From the NCBI GenBank assembly GCA_963662985.1, contig OY760067.1, positions 1,116,001 to 1,180,000 of the forward strand: DNA of 64,000 nucleotides, read 5' to 3'. The notes below the pieces were generated by a model. It was given only the letters and a program-made list of their open reading frames with translations, had not been told where the DNA came from and ran no database searches. Source of the DNA: G963662985 sp963662985 (lineage in GTDB: Bacteria; Chloroflexota; Anaerolineae; Anaerolineales; UBA11579). The position numbers were made by a program, and so were the translations under genes. Shown here in pieces: positions 35,335-43,505 of the stretch (positions are counted from its first letter, which is position 1; every line of letters starts with the position of its first letter).

Positions 35335-35967
35335 TTATTCTTTCCGCAAAGTGTAATAAATATGCGCATAGGTGAATGATTCATCCTCATAGAATTGAAT
35401 CCGTTTTTCTTTCGCCATCACTTCCCACCCCGCAACCATCGCATCCGCTTCTCCATCCTCAAACAAACTGTGTAAGGTAAGCACGCCGCCTTCTTCTCCC
35501 CAAAAATGTCCCGCCTCTCGTTCCTCTCCAAATATCTCTTTCGGCTCACAATCGCTAGAAATCATCCCCAAAAAACACAATCCCCCCGGCTTCAACACCC
35601 GCTTCATCTCCTCAATCGCCTTTTGCATGTCAGCATGGCTCAAATGACACATCGAATAATGTTCATACACATACTCAAACGTCTCATCTTCAAAAGGCAA
35701 CTCACGCATATCACCTTTTTGCAAAACCGCCTCAATCACATTCTTTTTCAAAAATGCCTCCGCTTTTTCAAGCTGCGCTTCCGATTGGTCAATCCCAAAC
35801 AACGTCATCCCAAACGGAGCAAACAGCGACAGGGGAGGCAGCACACCTCCAGCTCCACAATCCAAAATCTTTTTTCCAGCGAGCGAATCCTCTTCATCTA
35901 CATCATTCATCAAACTCAAAAACGAATAAACAGGGCTTGCATTCCTACGCAAAATAATCGGTTTCAT
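35335..35967 (-). CDS. SAM-dependent methyltransferase
   Basis: This is a 210-residue class I methyltransferase. KKILDCGAGGVLPPLSLFAPFG is motif I, FGIDQSEAQLEKAE the acidic cofactor loop, and MKRVLKPGGLCFLGM the post-core motif. The region YVYEHYSMCHLSH matches motif IV in position. AGGAGG lies four bases from the start codon. The substrate is not indicated. It is 10 bases from the TmrB-like gene and probably cotranscribed. Confidence 0.8.
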   Translation of the reverse strand: MKPIILRRNASPVYSFLSLMNDVDEEDSLAGKKILDCGAGGVLPPLSLFAPFGMTLFGIDQSEAQLEKAEAFLKKNVIEAVLQKGDMRELPFEDETFEYVYEHYSMCHLSHADMQKAIEEMKRVLKPGGLCFLGMISSDCEPKEIFGEEREAGHFWGEEGGVLTLHSLFEDGEADAMVAGWEVMAKEKRIQFYEDESFTYAHIYYTLRKE

Positions 35968-36090
35968 TATTCCTCCTAAAAAATTGACTTAATTAATTAT
36001 AGTAGACAAATCCCCATTGCCACCAACCAAAACCATCCATCTCAAACATCCTATCACGCCTTGCTTTCTCCCCATCCTTTTTGAGCCTAT

Positions 36091-36119
36091 TTGACTTTTC
36101 TCCCCACATCTTGTATACT
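36091..36119 (+). promoter_or_regulatory. Orphan sigma-70-type promoter
   Basis: TTGACT, a 17-base spacer ending TG, and TATACT. The match to consensus is good, but no plus-strand gene follows for more than 10 kb (the next is at 50.3 kb). It could drive a noncoding RNA from about 36126, or be chance. Confidence 0.5.
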
Positions 36120-36284
36120 ACCACTTTTACAGAACATATTTTCTATATCTCCAGCACCTTAACAACTAAATCAACAAACTCATTTCTCAGCACCGCCTTC
36201 TTCCATAGAAAAAAGATCAATAGTCACATCCATCCCCGTCACACTCCAAACCAATAGCCTAAATCCTGGCAGCGTTTGGCACCA

Positions 36285-36348
36285 TCAAAACCACCTCATG
36301 GCGCATTCTGACACGGCTCAAAACCACTTCTGGCACCGTCTGACACAC
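36285..36348. repeat. Tandem imperfect repeat of 31-33 bases
   Basis: Two contiguous units, 36285-36317 and 36318-36348, both start TCAAAACCAC and both contain TGGC and TCTGACAC in register. A degenerate third copy may precede them (36258-36284, with CTGGCAGC and TTGGCACCA). There is no open frame across them. Confidence 0.6.
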
Positions 36349-36582
36349 CTCATTTTCAACTAAAACCACCACATACAGGGTAACCCAAATACACACCCCC
36401 TACATCCGACACAAAAACACCCCAATCCCCAAAACAACAACTTTTTTTTCAACCCGCCAGCCACTGCTCATCGTTCACCCATCCCCGCAAACAATCAAAC
36501 AAGGGTAAAAACCCAACACATTTTATTCCATCCGAAATTAACCTATGCGCATATTTATCCCCTCCAATCAACTTAAATAAAA

Positions 36583-36605
36583 AAGCAACCACAGCAGGGT
36601 TGCTT
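36583..36605 (-). terminator. Terminator after the small acidic protein gene
   Basis: Stem AAGCAACC / GGTTGCTT, followed on the minus strand by a T run. It begins 25 bases after the stop of the 82-residue protein gene. Confidence 0.8.
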
Positions 36606-36629
36606 CCGGAAAATCAATTGATTGAACTT

Positions 36630-36878
36630 TTACAAACTTACTTTATATTTCCCTTTCTCAAACTTCAGCAGGGCTTCATCTTCATCAAGCACACTCGCAT
36701 CGTAAAAGAGAAACATGCCATTTTCCGCATCGATCTCGATTTCATAGATATCTTCACCTTCTTTTGTAGACATCAGATCTTCGACCAGCTCAAAAGAAGC
36801 TTCGCTAGCATAATTTTCCTCATCGAGCAAAAAAACGCCGCCATTTTTGAAAAATGAGGTAACTTTAGACTCTACCAT
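36630..36878 (-). CDS. Small acidic protein of unknown function
   Basis: This 82-residue, strongly acidic protein is soluble and rich in Glu, Asp, Phe and Tyr, with segments like GGVFLLDEENY and IDAENGMFLFYDASVLDEDE. I do not recognise the family. The start is the ATG five bases after AGGAG; the frame extends ten codons further up but without a ribosome site. It has its own terminator and stands alone between an intergenic region and the rhomboid gene. Confidence 0.65.
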   Translation of the reverse strand: MVESKVTSFFKNGGVFLLDEENYASEASFELVEDLMSTKEGEDIYEIEIDAENGMFLFYDASVLDEDEALLKFEKGKYKVSL

Positions 36879-37019
36879 TGGAACTCCTAATTCCTTATTC
36901 AAAAACAATGAAATTTATTAAAGTACAAAAACAAAAAGTTTTATGAGCCATAGTATACGCAGAACAAAACAAAAGTCAATCTTTTAATTCATAAGAAAAT
37001 CATCAAAAAAACATAAAAA

Positions 37020-37039
37020 AAGCTGGCAATCGCCAGCTT
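37020..37039 (-). terminator. Terminator after the rhomboid gene
   Basis: Stem AAGCTGGC / GCCAGCTT with a 4-base loop, followed on the minus strand by seven T. Confidence 0.88.
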
Positions 37040-37066
37040 CCAAGTCAAAAAAATCAATGCCAAAAA

Positions 37067-37888
37067 TCAAGAAACAGCCCGTGCCACCACAAACATCGTC
37101 AACACCAAAAAGATCACCAACCCAGTCAACAGCACCCGATTCTTCGAATGTTGATCTTGCAAAGCATAATGCGTTCCTTCATCCACAATCTTCATCGCAG
37201 GTCCCGCATAAAAAGCAAATGCCAACCCACTCAAAAAACCGCCCAAATGTCCCCAATTGTCGATCCCCGGAGAGAGTCCAATCGCAAAGTTAATCACCAC
37301 CAACATCACCACCTGTTGCAAAGCGCCCTTCGCATTGTCGCGGAACAGATGTTTGTTCATATAAAAGAAAATCGCCTGTGCCGCAAACAACCCAAACAAA
37401 GCTCCCGATGCACCAATCGAAACGGAGCTAGAGAAAATGAAAGAAGCCACTCCGCCGCCAAAACCAGCCAAAAAATAAAGCAGCACAAATCGCCAATGCC
37501 CATAAACCCGTTCCAAGAAAGGTCCCACAATATAAAGCGCATACATATTAAACCCAATATGCATCAACGCCGTCGGGTTAAATCCAGAAGAAGAATACAG
37601 CGGATTACTATGCAAGAACACCGGCGTAATCAAACGCCAAAACTGCCCTGCCAAAATCGAAGCATTGTCTTTTGCCCCCAACGCAATCATCAAATCCACG
37701 CCAAAAATCAACGTCGTCAACAACTGCAACACAAACACAAAAATCGTCACACCCATCAACACATAGGTTGCCACAGGTTTCACCACATCCGTTTTCACAG
37801 GTTTAATCGGAGGCATTCCAGCTGTTTCACGAGCTTGATTCACATCTTGCACATTATCTTGTTCAGGTCTAGATTCAAATTCACTCAT
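37067..37888 (-). CDS. Rhomboid family intramembrane serine protease
   Basis: This 273-residue protein has a cytoplasmic N-terminal tail of about 37 residues and six predicted helices. The catalytic Ser is in GASGALFG (about Ser161) and the catalytic His in WGHLGGFLSG (about His214). LMHIGFNMYALYIVG matches the HxxxN helix that stabilises the oxyanion. It cleaves membrane-spanning substrates. No partner gene is obvious nearby. Confidence 0.92.
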   Translation of the reverse strand: MSEFESRPEQDNVQDVNQARETAGMPPIKPVKTDVVKPVATYVLMGVTIFVFVLQLLTTLIFGVDLMIALGAKDNASILAGQFWRLITPVFLHSNPLYSSSGFNPTALMHIGFNMYALYIVGPFLERVYGHWRFVLLYFLAGFGGGVASFIFSSSVSIGASGALFGLFAAQAIFFYMNKHLFRDNAKGALQQVVMLVVINFAIGLSPGIDNWGHLGGFLSGLAFAFYAGPAMKIVDEGTHYALQDQHSKNRVLLTGLVIFLVLTMFVVARAVS

Positions 37889-37994
37889 TAATCCACTTTT
37901 CCTTCATATAACAAACACTTAACTAACAATCAACGAATTACAAAACATCATACCATTGATTAATCAGAAAATTGTTAATTTCCGCTCAATGCCC

Positions 37995-39251
37995 TTACGG
38001 CAAAACACTCGTCACCATCTCCAAAGCATCCGCACTAGGCGCAGGCATTTCAAATCCTTGTGGCACATAATCAGCAAAATATGTCTCATAATCTTCGCCA
38101 TAAACATAGTAATAATGAAGATCCAAAACCCAAAACATCATCGCCTCATCCATAGAAAGGTCATCCTCATTCAACTGCTTCAGCTCAAACATCACATCAT
38201 CCACAAAACCCATCTCCATTGGCAGCGGCACATCCGTCAATCGTTCATATCCCTGCAGCTCTTCATGCATGGTCAACGCCACGGCAAACTTAGTTTTCAC
38301 TTCTCGGTTCTCAGGGTCCAGCGCATTCATCATCATCAAAGCCTCTTCATAAGCAGGCACAAATCCACCCCAAGATTCATCCACAAACATCCCCTTATAC
38401 GTCATCACCTGATAAAACAAATCCGTCAACGCATCCAAATTCTCAAAACTTGCCTCTGCCAAAACAGCCGCTTCTGCTTCTTGAATCGCCTTCACCATCT
38501 TCGGTGCCATCACCGTAATAGAAAAATCATCCTCAGCTGTTGGCTCCAAATCTTCAAAATGCCAACGCATCTGCTTCCCCTCAATCACTCCGCCCTCCGG
38601 CAGCAATTCTGGATAAGCAATCGTCAAATCACTCGGTGCATAAGGCAAATTTACAATCAAGTCTGCCTCACCAATCACATCAAACCAACCCCCACCAGTC
38701 TGAAAAATGTAGTTAAACGTCGCCCGAGGAGAATACCCCACCGCAGGCATCACATACTTCACTTCCAAATTCACAACTTTCCCCACAGGGAACGAAACTT
38801 CAAACACTGCCCAAGCAATTGCATCCGAGCTCTCATCCAAAGGGTGTTCCAACATCACCTTTGTCCAATCCACCTGTTCCCCATTCACCCACACCGCAAA
38901 ATCACTCACCTCAGGCACTGGCCAATCAGCATAGTTAAACAAATACATATTCAAAGGAAAATGCACTTCCAACAACTCATCTTCATCCCCCTGATTTTGC
39001 ATCACAAAAGAAGCAACCACATCTGCCACAGGTCGAAAGAATTCAAAATCCTCTCGTGCAAACTCATCCTCAGAAACAGTGATCTCCACCACTTCCGAAA
39101 CCATCTGCACCATCGTCGTATCACCCGGTGCCACATCGCCGCCAAAAGGTTCTTCCGGCGGAGCCACATCTGCCCAAACCAAATCCACCATCAAAAACAA
39201 CGCCACCGCCAACAGCAAAATGCCCACCAACCACATCACTCGTCTCTTCAT
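37995..39251 (-). CDS. Exported protein of unknown function
   Basis: This is a 418-residue protein with a signal peptide or anchor (VMWLVGILLLAVALFLMVDLVWA), then ADVAPPEEPFGGDVAPGD. Residues 40-230 are beta-rich (VVASFVMQNQGDEDELLEVHFPL, VFEVSFPVGKVVNLEVKYVMP), like an immunoglobulin-type or surface adhesion domain. The last 180 residues are helical and acidic, with many Met and Asp. I do not recognise a family. AAGGAG precedes the start codon. Confidence 0.7.
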   Translation of the reverse strand: MKRRVMWLVGILLLAVALFLMVDLVWADVAPPEEPFGGDVAPGDTTMVQMVSEVVEITVSEDEFAREDFEFFRPVADVVASFVMQNQGDEDELLEVHFPLNMYLFNYADWPVPEVSDFAVWVNGEQVDWTKVMLEHPLDESSDAIAWAVFEVSFPVGKVVNLEVKYVMPAVGYSPRATFNYIFQTGGGWFDVIGEADLIVNLPYAPSDLTIAYPELLPEGGVIEGKQMRWHFEDLEPTAEDDFSITVMAPKMVKAIQEAEAAVLAEASFENLDALTDLFYQVMTYKGMFVDESWGGFVPAYEEALMMMNALDPENREVKTKFAVALTMHEELQGYERLTDVPLPMEMGFVDDVMFELKQLNEDDLSMDEAMMFWVLDLHYYYVYGEDYETYFADYVPQGFEMPAPSADALEMVTSVLP

Positions 39252-39294
39252 TTTTCACTCCTTCAGGTCAAAAACAACAAACATGTCATTCAAA

Positions 39295-40308
39295 TCACAA
39301 ATAAGGCAGATCCAACACCAACACTTCCGTCATCAAACGCAAATTCGTGTTTGTCTCCATCATCGCCATCGTTTTCTCCAAACCCTCAATCTGTGCCAAC
39401 GCCACTTCAACCGAAACAGCATTTGCCACATCCACAATCTCGTTCTGCACATCCAAATTGATCGGCTTCACATTCGGCGTATGTTTCATCACCAACACAT
39501 CTCGCCAAAAGTTGAACCACACCTTCAAACACTCCCGCAAATCAGCCACAGCATCCTGTTTCTCTTCTTTGCTAGAATGCAACCCAAGTTCTTCCACATA
39601 GCTAAACCGCCCCACCCGATCCATCTTCACCAAAGCCAAAAGGTCCTGTAAAAACTGAACTCGCTTCGTCATCAATCCTTCATCAGCATGCAACTGCAAC
39701 GCCAACTGCGGGCATCCCCCCGAAACATATGCCAACAAAGCCGCCTCTTGCGGTGCCACCCCAAATCGAGTGATTAAAGCCGACACTAATTCATCTGCAG
39801 GCACTGGGCGCAATTGCAGCTCCTGACATCGCGAAACAATCGTTGGCAGCAAATTGTTCACATGGTCCACCACAAACAGCAGCACCACCCGCTCATTGGG
39901 CTCTTCCAAGGTCTTCAAAAGCGCATTCGCTGCGCTCACATGTGCATCCTCAAAATTGCGAAACAACACAATATGATACTTCGCCTGAAACGGTGTCATT
40001 GCCAACTTCTTCTGCAGTTCCCGCACCTGTCCCACCAAAATCTGCTTGCTGCCCCCCTCGCGTTCCACCACATGCAAATCCACATGCTGCTGCTTGCCAA
40101 TTTGCACACAATTTCGGCACACATCACAAAATCCACCCTTCTCTGGTGGATTCTCACAATTGATCGCCTTTGCAAAAGCAATCGCCAACGCCTCACGCCC
40201 CACCCCCTCTGGCCCTGTGAACAAATACGTGTGTCTCAAATTATCATGACTCAAATGACTTTGCAGAATCTCTTCTGCCCACTGATTACCGATCAAGTTC
40301 CATTTCAT
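39295..40308 (-). CDS. holB: DNA polymerase III delta' subunit
   Basis: This is a 337-residue clamp-loader subunit. HTYLFTGPEGVGREALAIAFA, the zinc cluster CDVCRNCVQI with an upstream Cys, NALLKTLEEP and the SRC motif (VSRCQEL) identify it. The P-loop reads GPEGVGRE, with Arg where active ATPases have Lys, so it is probably a non-hydrolysing subunit, as in E. coli delta'. It would act in the gamma/tau complex loading the sliding clamp. Confidence 0.88.
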   Translation of the reverse strand: MKWNLIGNQWAEEILQSHLSHDNLRHTYLFTGPEGVGREALAIAFAKAINCENPPEKGGFCDVCRNCVQIGKQQHVDLHVVEREGGSKQILVGQVRELQKKLAMTPFQAKYHIVLFRNFEDAHVSAANALLKTLEEPNERVVLLFVVDHVNNLLPTIVSRCQELQLRPVPADELVSALITRFGVAPQEAALLAYVSGGCPQLALQLHADEGLMTKRVQFLQDLLALVKMDRVGRFSYVEELGLHSSKEEKQDAVADLRECLKVWFNFWRDVLVMKHTPNVKPINLDVQNEIVDVANAVSVEVALAQIEGLEKTMAMMETNTNLRLMTEVLVLDLPYL

Positions 40309-40389
40309 ACCACTATTGTAGTTTAAGCCCCCTCAACTCGCAACAAACTAATTCCCCCAGAAAAACATCCTCTTAAAAAGAAAACTCAT

Positions 40390-40947
40390 TCACTTCAAAA
40401 AGTCTTCTCGCCTCACATGATACGTATAATAAGGTACTTCCTGCATCACCCCTTCTTTCCCATCCGGCACCTCAAACACCTGCTCCTCCGCCACACGCAC
40501 TCCACCATAAGCTTCCACCATTCGATGAGAACCCACATTCGTCACTCGCGGTGTTGTCTGCACAATCTTCGTTTCACTATTCTCAAATGTATAGCTCAAA
40601 ATTGCCCCCATTACCTCTCGCCCATAGCCCTGTCCCCAAAAAGCAGGCAGCAGCTTCACATCCGGTTCAGAAATTCCATCTTCATCCGGCTTCCCCAGCT
40701 TCGCTTCACCGATCTTCGTTCCCGTCTCCAAAAGCTCAATCACCAATCGTTTTCCAAACACCTCATCATCATTTCCTTGCTTCTTCAACAAAGCGCCAAT
40801 TGCATCTCGCGTCATTGGAAGCCCATTTGGGAACCCAACATTCCACATCACAGACGTGCAATGCCACAATTCATCAAACAAATTCAAGTCGCCTTCATCA
40901 GCCACTCTCACCAACAATCGTTCTGTTTCAAATAAAATAATACTCAT
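40390..40947 (-). CDS. GNAT acetyltransferase (RimJ-like)
   Basis: This 185-residue protein has ILFETERLLVRVADEGDL at the start and LLPAFWGQGYGREVMGAIL, the acetyl-CoA-binding QGYGxE loop of GNAT enzymes of the RimJ/RimL type. No ribosome site precedes MSIILF, but TACAAT ends seven bases before this ATG, suggesting a leaderless message. An upstream in-frame ATG eight codons earlier is less likely. Target unknown. Confidence 0.75.
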   Translation of the reverse strand: MSIILFETERLLVRVADEGDLNLFDELWHCTSVMWNVGFPNGLPMTRDAIGALLKKQGNDDEVFGKRLVIELLETGTKIGEAKLGKPDEDGISEPDVKLLPAFWGQGYGREVMGAILSYTFENSETKIVQTTPRVTNVGSHRMVEAYGGVRVAEEQVFEVPDGKEGVMQEVPYYTYHVRREDFLK

Positions 40948-40986
40948 GTTAAACATTGTAGCATATTCCATATCTAGTTAAAAGAA

Positions 40987-41012
40987 AAACGCCCATCAAA
41001 TGATGAGCGTTT
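40987..41012 (-). terminator. Terminator of the ribosomal protein operon
   Basis: A 12-bp stem (AAACGCTCATCA / TGATGGGCGTTT on the minus strand, one G-U pair) with a 2-base loop, then TTTCTTTT. It ends transcription after rplL, so rpoB is not part of this transcript. Confidence 0.85.
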
Positions 41013-41034
41013 AAAGTTCTGAAAGGAACCAAAA

Positions 41035-41409
41035 CTATGCAAGTTCGACGACTGCGCCTGCTTCTTCCAAAGCTTTCTTTGCTTCTTGTGCTGCGTCTTT
41101 GCCAACGGCTTCCAAAACCTTTGAGCCTGCGGTTTCTGCCATTTCCTTGGATTCGCCCAAGCCGAGGCCTGTGATCTTGCGGATAGCTTTAATAACGTCA
41201 ATCTTCTTGGGACCAGCGTCTTTCAAGACAACATCAAATTCTGTCTTTTCTTCAACTTCTTCAGCGGCTGCGCCACCGGCAACTGCGGCAACTGCCACAG
41301 GAGCTGCTGCAGAAACGCCCCATTCTTCTTCCAATTTTTTAACCAATTCTGCTGCTTCAATAACTGTGAGCTCACCAAGAGCTGCAACCAATTTTTCGAG
41401 GTCTGCCAT
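41035..41409 (-). CDS. rplL: 50S ribosomal protein L7/L12
   Basis: A 124-residue stalk protein: N-terminal dimer helices (LEKLVAALGELTVIEAAELVKK), an Ala-rich hinge, and the C-terminal domain with KKIDVIKAIRKITGLGLGESK that contacts translation factors. AGGAG lies ten bases before the start. Last gene of the operon. Confidence 0.95.
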   Translation of the reverse strand: MADLEKLVAALGELTVIEAAELVKKLEEEWGVSAAAPVAVAAVAGGAAAEEVEEKTEFDVVLKDAGPKKIDVIKAIRKITGLGLGESKEMAETAGSKVLEAVGKDAAQEAKKALEEAGAVVELA

Positions 41410-41470
41410 TTTTATAATACTCCTATTATCGAAATAAAATTTTAATTTTGTAAACTATTTTCTCAAAGAC

Positions 41471-41986
41471 TTATTTATCTGCATAAGCCTTGATAACTTG
41501 TGCAAGTGAGCGTCCAGGTTCATTTACTGTACGAACAAGCTTGCTTGCGGGAGCCATAATAGTTCCCAACAATTGTCCACGAACCACAGGAAGTGGTGGA
41601 AGATCAGCAACAACCTTAACTTGTGCAGGTGTAAGATGATTTCCATCCATAAGCCCACCCTTAACCACTACAAATTCTTTATCTTTTGCAAGGTCAAGAA
41701 TAGCTTTTGCCATTCCTGGCGGGTCGTCAAAAGCAATACCGACTGCAGTACTGCCCGTGAAATATTCGGCGGGGAGTTCAAGGCCAATTTCTTCAAAAGC
41801 ACGGCGAGCCAAAGTGTTTTTCACAACGTGAAATTCTCCACCTGTCTCTCGAATGCTAGCGCGAAGAGCATCAAATCCCGGCATATCCAAACCAGTATAC
41901 TCAGTCAAAACAATAGCGTTTGCTTCACTGAACCAAGTTTTATATTGGGCGAATACTTCTTGTTTACGTTCTTTTGATAATGCCAA
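41471..41986 (-). CDS. rplJ: 50S ribosomal protein L10
   Basis: A 171-residue protein: ALSKERKQEVFAQYKTWF, GGEFHVVKNTLARRAFEE, then the C-terminal helix that carries L7/L12. The start is TTG, seven bases after AAAGGAG; an ATG thirty codons upstream lies inside the attenuator hairpin and would add a non-homologous tail, so it is rejected. Preceded by an L10 leader and attenuator. Confidence 0.93.
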   Translation of the reverse strand: MALSKERKQEVFAQYKTWFSEANAIVLTEYTGLDMPGFDALRASIRETGGEFHVVKNTLARRAFEEIGLELPAEYFTGSTAVGIAFDDPPGMAKAILDLAKDKEFVVVKGGLMDGNHLTPAQVKVVADLPPLPVVRGQLLGTIMAPASKLVRTVNEPGRSLAQVIKAYADK

Positions 41987-42001
41987 TGTGTGTCTCCTTT
42001 C

Positions 42002-42049
42002 AGAAAAAATTAAAAGTCTTTGCTTCACATGCTTCCGAAGCAAAGACTT
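42002..42049 (-). terminator. Attenuator hairpin before rplJ
   Basis: On the minus strand AAGTCTTTGCTTC pairs with GAAGCAAAGACTT, followed by TTTTAATTTTTT. It ends only about 15 bases before the L10 start, so it must be read through for rplJ-rplL expression. Confidence 0.82.
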
Positions 42050-42094
42050 CCATCTTTTCTCAACACACAGTGTCAAAACACTGCATACTTTATT

Positions 42095-42185
42095 TCGATG
42101 TTAGTTCTCTACCTCGGTAGGGAATTAAGAGATTATCGGCATCTGCCTCTCATCTCACCTACTGTCTCTGGCGAAACAAATTCTT
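42095..42185 (-). promoter_or_regulatory. L10 ribosomal protein leader
   Basis: On the minus strand GACAGTAGGTG is followed some 35 bases later by CCTACCGAGGTAG. Both blocks match the conserved L10-leader elements (AGGUG and CUNCCGAGGU) known upstream of rplJ in many bacteria. L10(L12)4 binding is expected to control the downstream attenuator. Confidence 0.75.
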
Positions 42186-42222
42186 TTTCAAACGTCTAAG
42201 ATTATATCATATACCTTTCAAA

Positions 42223-42921
42223 CTATCGAAGGCTTGAAGGATCAATGCGAACTGCTGGCCCCATAGTAGAGGTCAAAGTAAGTTTTCGCAAGTAAGTACC
42301 TTTGGATGCTGCTGGGCGAGCTTTATTGATTGCATCAATCAAAACAGTCAAGTTTTCAACCAATTTACCATCATCAAAAGAGATTTTCCCAACAGGGCAA
42401 TGAATGTTTGCAGTTCGGTCAACGCGGAATTCAACACGACCAGCTTTAGAAGCTTCAATTGCTTCTGCCAAGCGTTCTGCTGGAGCAACTGTGCCAGCCT
42501 TGGGGTTTGGCATCAAACCACGAGGACCCAACACACGACCCAAGCGTCCAGCTTTTCCCATCATATCTGGGGTAGCAATTGCTACATCAAAGTCTGTCCA
42601 ACCTTTTTGAATTTCATTGATCATTTCATCATCAGCAACATAATCAGCGCCAGCTTCTTCAGCGATCTTTGCAGCTTCACCTTCAGCAAAAACAAGCACT
42701 TTTACGCTCTTGCCCAAACCATGGGGTAGCACAACCACGTCACGAACTTGTTGGTCTGCATGACGAGGATCAACACCCATACGAATATGTAATTCAACTG
42801 TTGAGTCAAATTTTGTGAAAGCAACTTCCTTCACCAACTTCACTGCATCTGCCAAAGCATAAGCTTTGTTTGCATCAATTTTTTCCTTAGCGGAATTATA
42901 GTTTTTACCGTGTTTTGCCAT
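42223..42921 (-). CDS. rplA: 50S ribosomal protein L1
   Basis: A 232-residue protein with FDSTVELHIRMGVDPRHADQ, RGLMPNPKAGTV (the L1 signature region) and a C-terminal STMGPAVRIDP. It binds the mobile 23S stalk and, in many bacteria, its own mRNA. AAGGAG precedes the ATG, directly after an L1-type operator. Confidence 0.96.
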   Translation of the reverse strand: MAKHGKNYNSAKEKIDANKAYALADAVKLVKEVAFTKFDSTVELHIRMGVDPRHADQQVRDVVVLPHGLGKSVKVLVFAEGEAAKIAEEAGADYVADDEMINEIQKGWTDFDVAIATPDMMGKAGRLGRVLGPRGLMPNPKAGTVAPAERLAEAIEASKAGRVEFRVDRTANIHCPVGKISFDDGKLVENLTVLIDAINKARPAASKGTYLRKLTLTSTMGPAVRIDPSSLR

Positions 42922-42933
42922 AATTTCTCCTTA

Positions 42934-42968
42934 GTGGTACAAACGAGTGCCTTAGCGACTCTCCCACG
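42934..42968 (-). promoter_or_regulatory. L1-type mRNA site before rplA
   Basis: Minus strand: GTGGGAGAGT, a variable spacer, then ACTCGTTTGTACCAC. GTGG pairs with CCAC and GAGT with ACTC, leaving an asymmetric internal loop, the layout of L1 sites on 23S rRNA and on L11-L1 mRNAs. It lies immediately before the rplA ribosome site. Confidence 0.65.
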
Positions 42969-42992
42969 TGGTAACTTATTTCTAATCTAAGA

Positions 42993-43418
42993 TTATCCTT
43001 CAATCTTGATACCCATATTACGGGCGGTACCTTCGATTTGTTTCATTGCAGCTTCAATGTCATTTGCATTGAGGTCTTTCATCTTGGTTTCTGCAATTTC
43101 TTTCACTTGTGCGCGAGTCACAGACCCAACCTTATCACGGTTCGGCACAGAAGATCCTTTGTCCACACCTGCTGCTTTTTTCAACAAAACAGATGCAGGA
43201 GAGCTCTTAAGGATAAACTTGAATGAACCATCAGTGAAGACGGTAATTTCAGCGGGAACAACTTCGCCCATACGATTGGATGTACGAGCATTATAGTCCT
43301 TACAAAAGGCCATAATATTTACACCATGGGTTGCCAATGCAGGACCAATGGGGGGAGCAGGATTAGCCTTACCGGCTTGAATCTGCAACTTAATTACTGC
43401 TTTTACTTTCTTTGCCAC
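42993..43418 (-). CDS. rplK: 50S ribosomal protein L11
   Basis: A 141-residue protein with AVIKLQIQAGKANPAPPIGPAL at the start and a C-terminal rRNA-binding part ending MKDLNANDIEAAMKQIEGTARNMGI. The start is GTG, after AAAGGAG; a longer frame continues into the leader hairpin. It forms the GTPase-associated centre with 23S rRNA. Confidence 0.95.
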   Translation of the reverse strand: MAKKVKAVIKLQIQAGKANPAPPIGPALATHGVNIMAFCKDYNARTSNRMGEVVPAEITVFTDGSFKFILKSSPASVLLKKAAGVDKGSSVPNRDKVGSVTRAQVKEIAETKMKDLNANDIEAAMKQIEGTARNMGIKIEG

Positions 43419-43431
43419 AATATACTCCTTT

Positions 43432-43464
43432 GTGGTACAAACGAGTGCAATACACTCTCCCACG
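43432..43464 (-). promoter_or_regulatory. L1-type mRNA site before rplK
   Basis: The same element as before rplA: CGTGGGAGAGT, a spacer, then ACTCGTTTGTACCAC on the minus strand, then the AAAGGAG ribosome site. Conserved helix bases are kept while the loop differs, which supports a real RNA structure. Confidence 0.65.
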
Positions 43465-43505
43465 TTCTAAAAAAAGTTTTTTCAAAAATTACAAAACATT
43501 TATTA

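Larger units (their letters stand above)
35968..36582. other. Gene-free region of about 0.6 kb
   Basis: No reading frame with a ribosome site or codon pattern is visible on either strand. It contains a consensus-like promoter pointing right, a contiguous pair of imperfect 31-33-base repeats, and a run of eight T at 36441-36448 without a convincing stem before it. The plus strand is C-rich like the coding regions around it, so a decayed gene is possible. Confidence 0.5.

Noticed and set aside
36258..36348. CRISPR array
   Set aside because: Only two or three imperfect units, contiguous without spacers, and no cas genes in the window.
36298..36363. 21-codon plus-strand frame in the gene-free region
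   Set aside because: No ribosome site and it runs through the tandem repeat; likely chance.
40309..41034. rpoB following rplL
   Set aside because: A strong terminator follows rplL, then an acetyltransferase and clamp-loader gene; no polymerase subunit is present.
41987..42076. Longer start for L10
   Set aside because: The extra residues are translated from the attenuator hairpin; the TTG after AAAGGAG gives a family-typical N-terminus and length.
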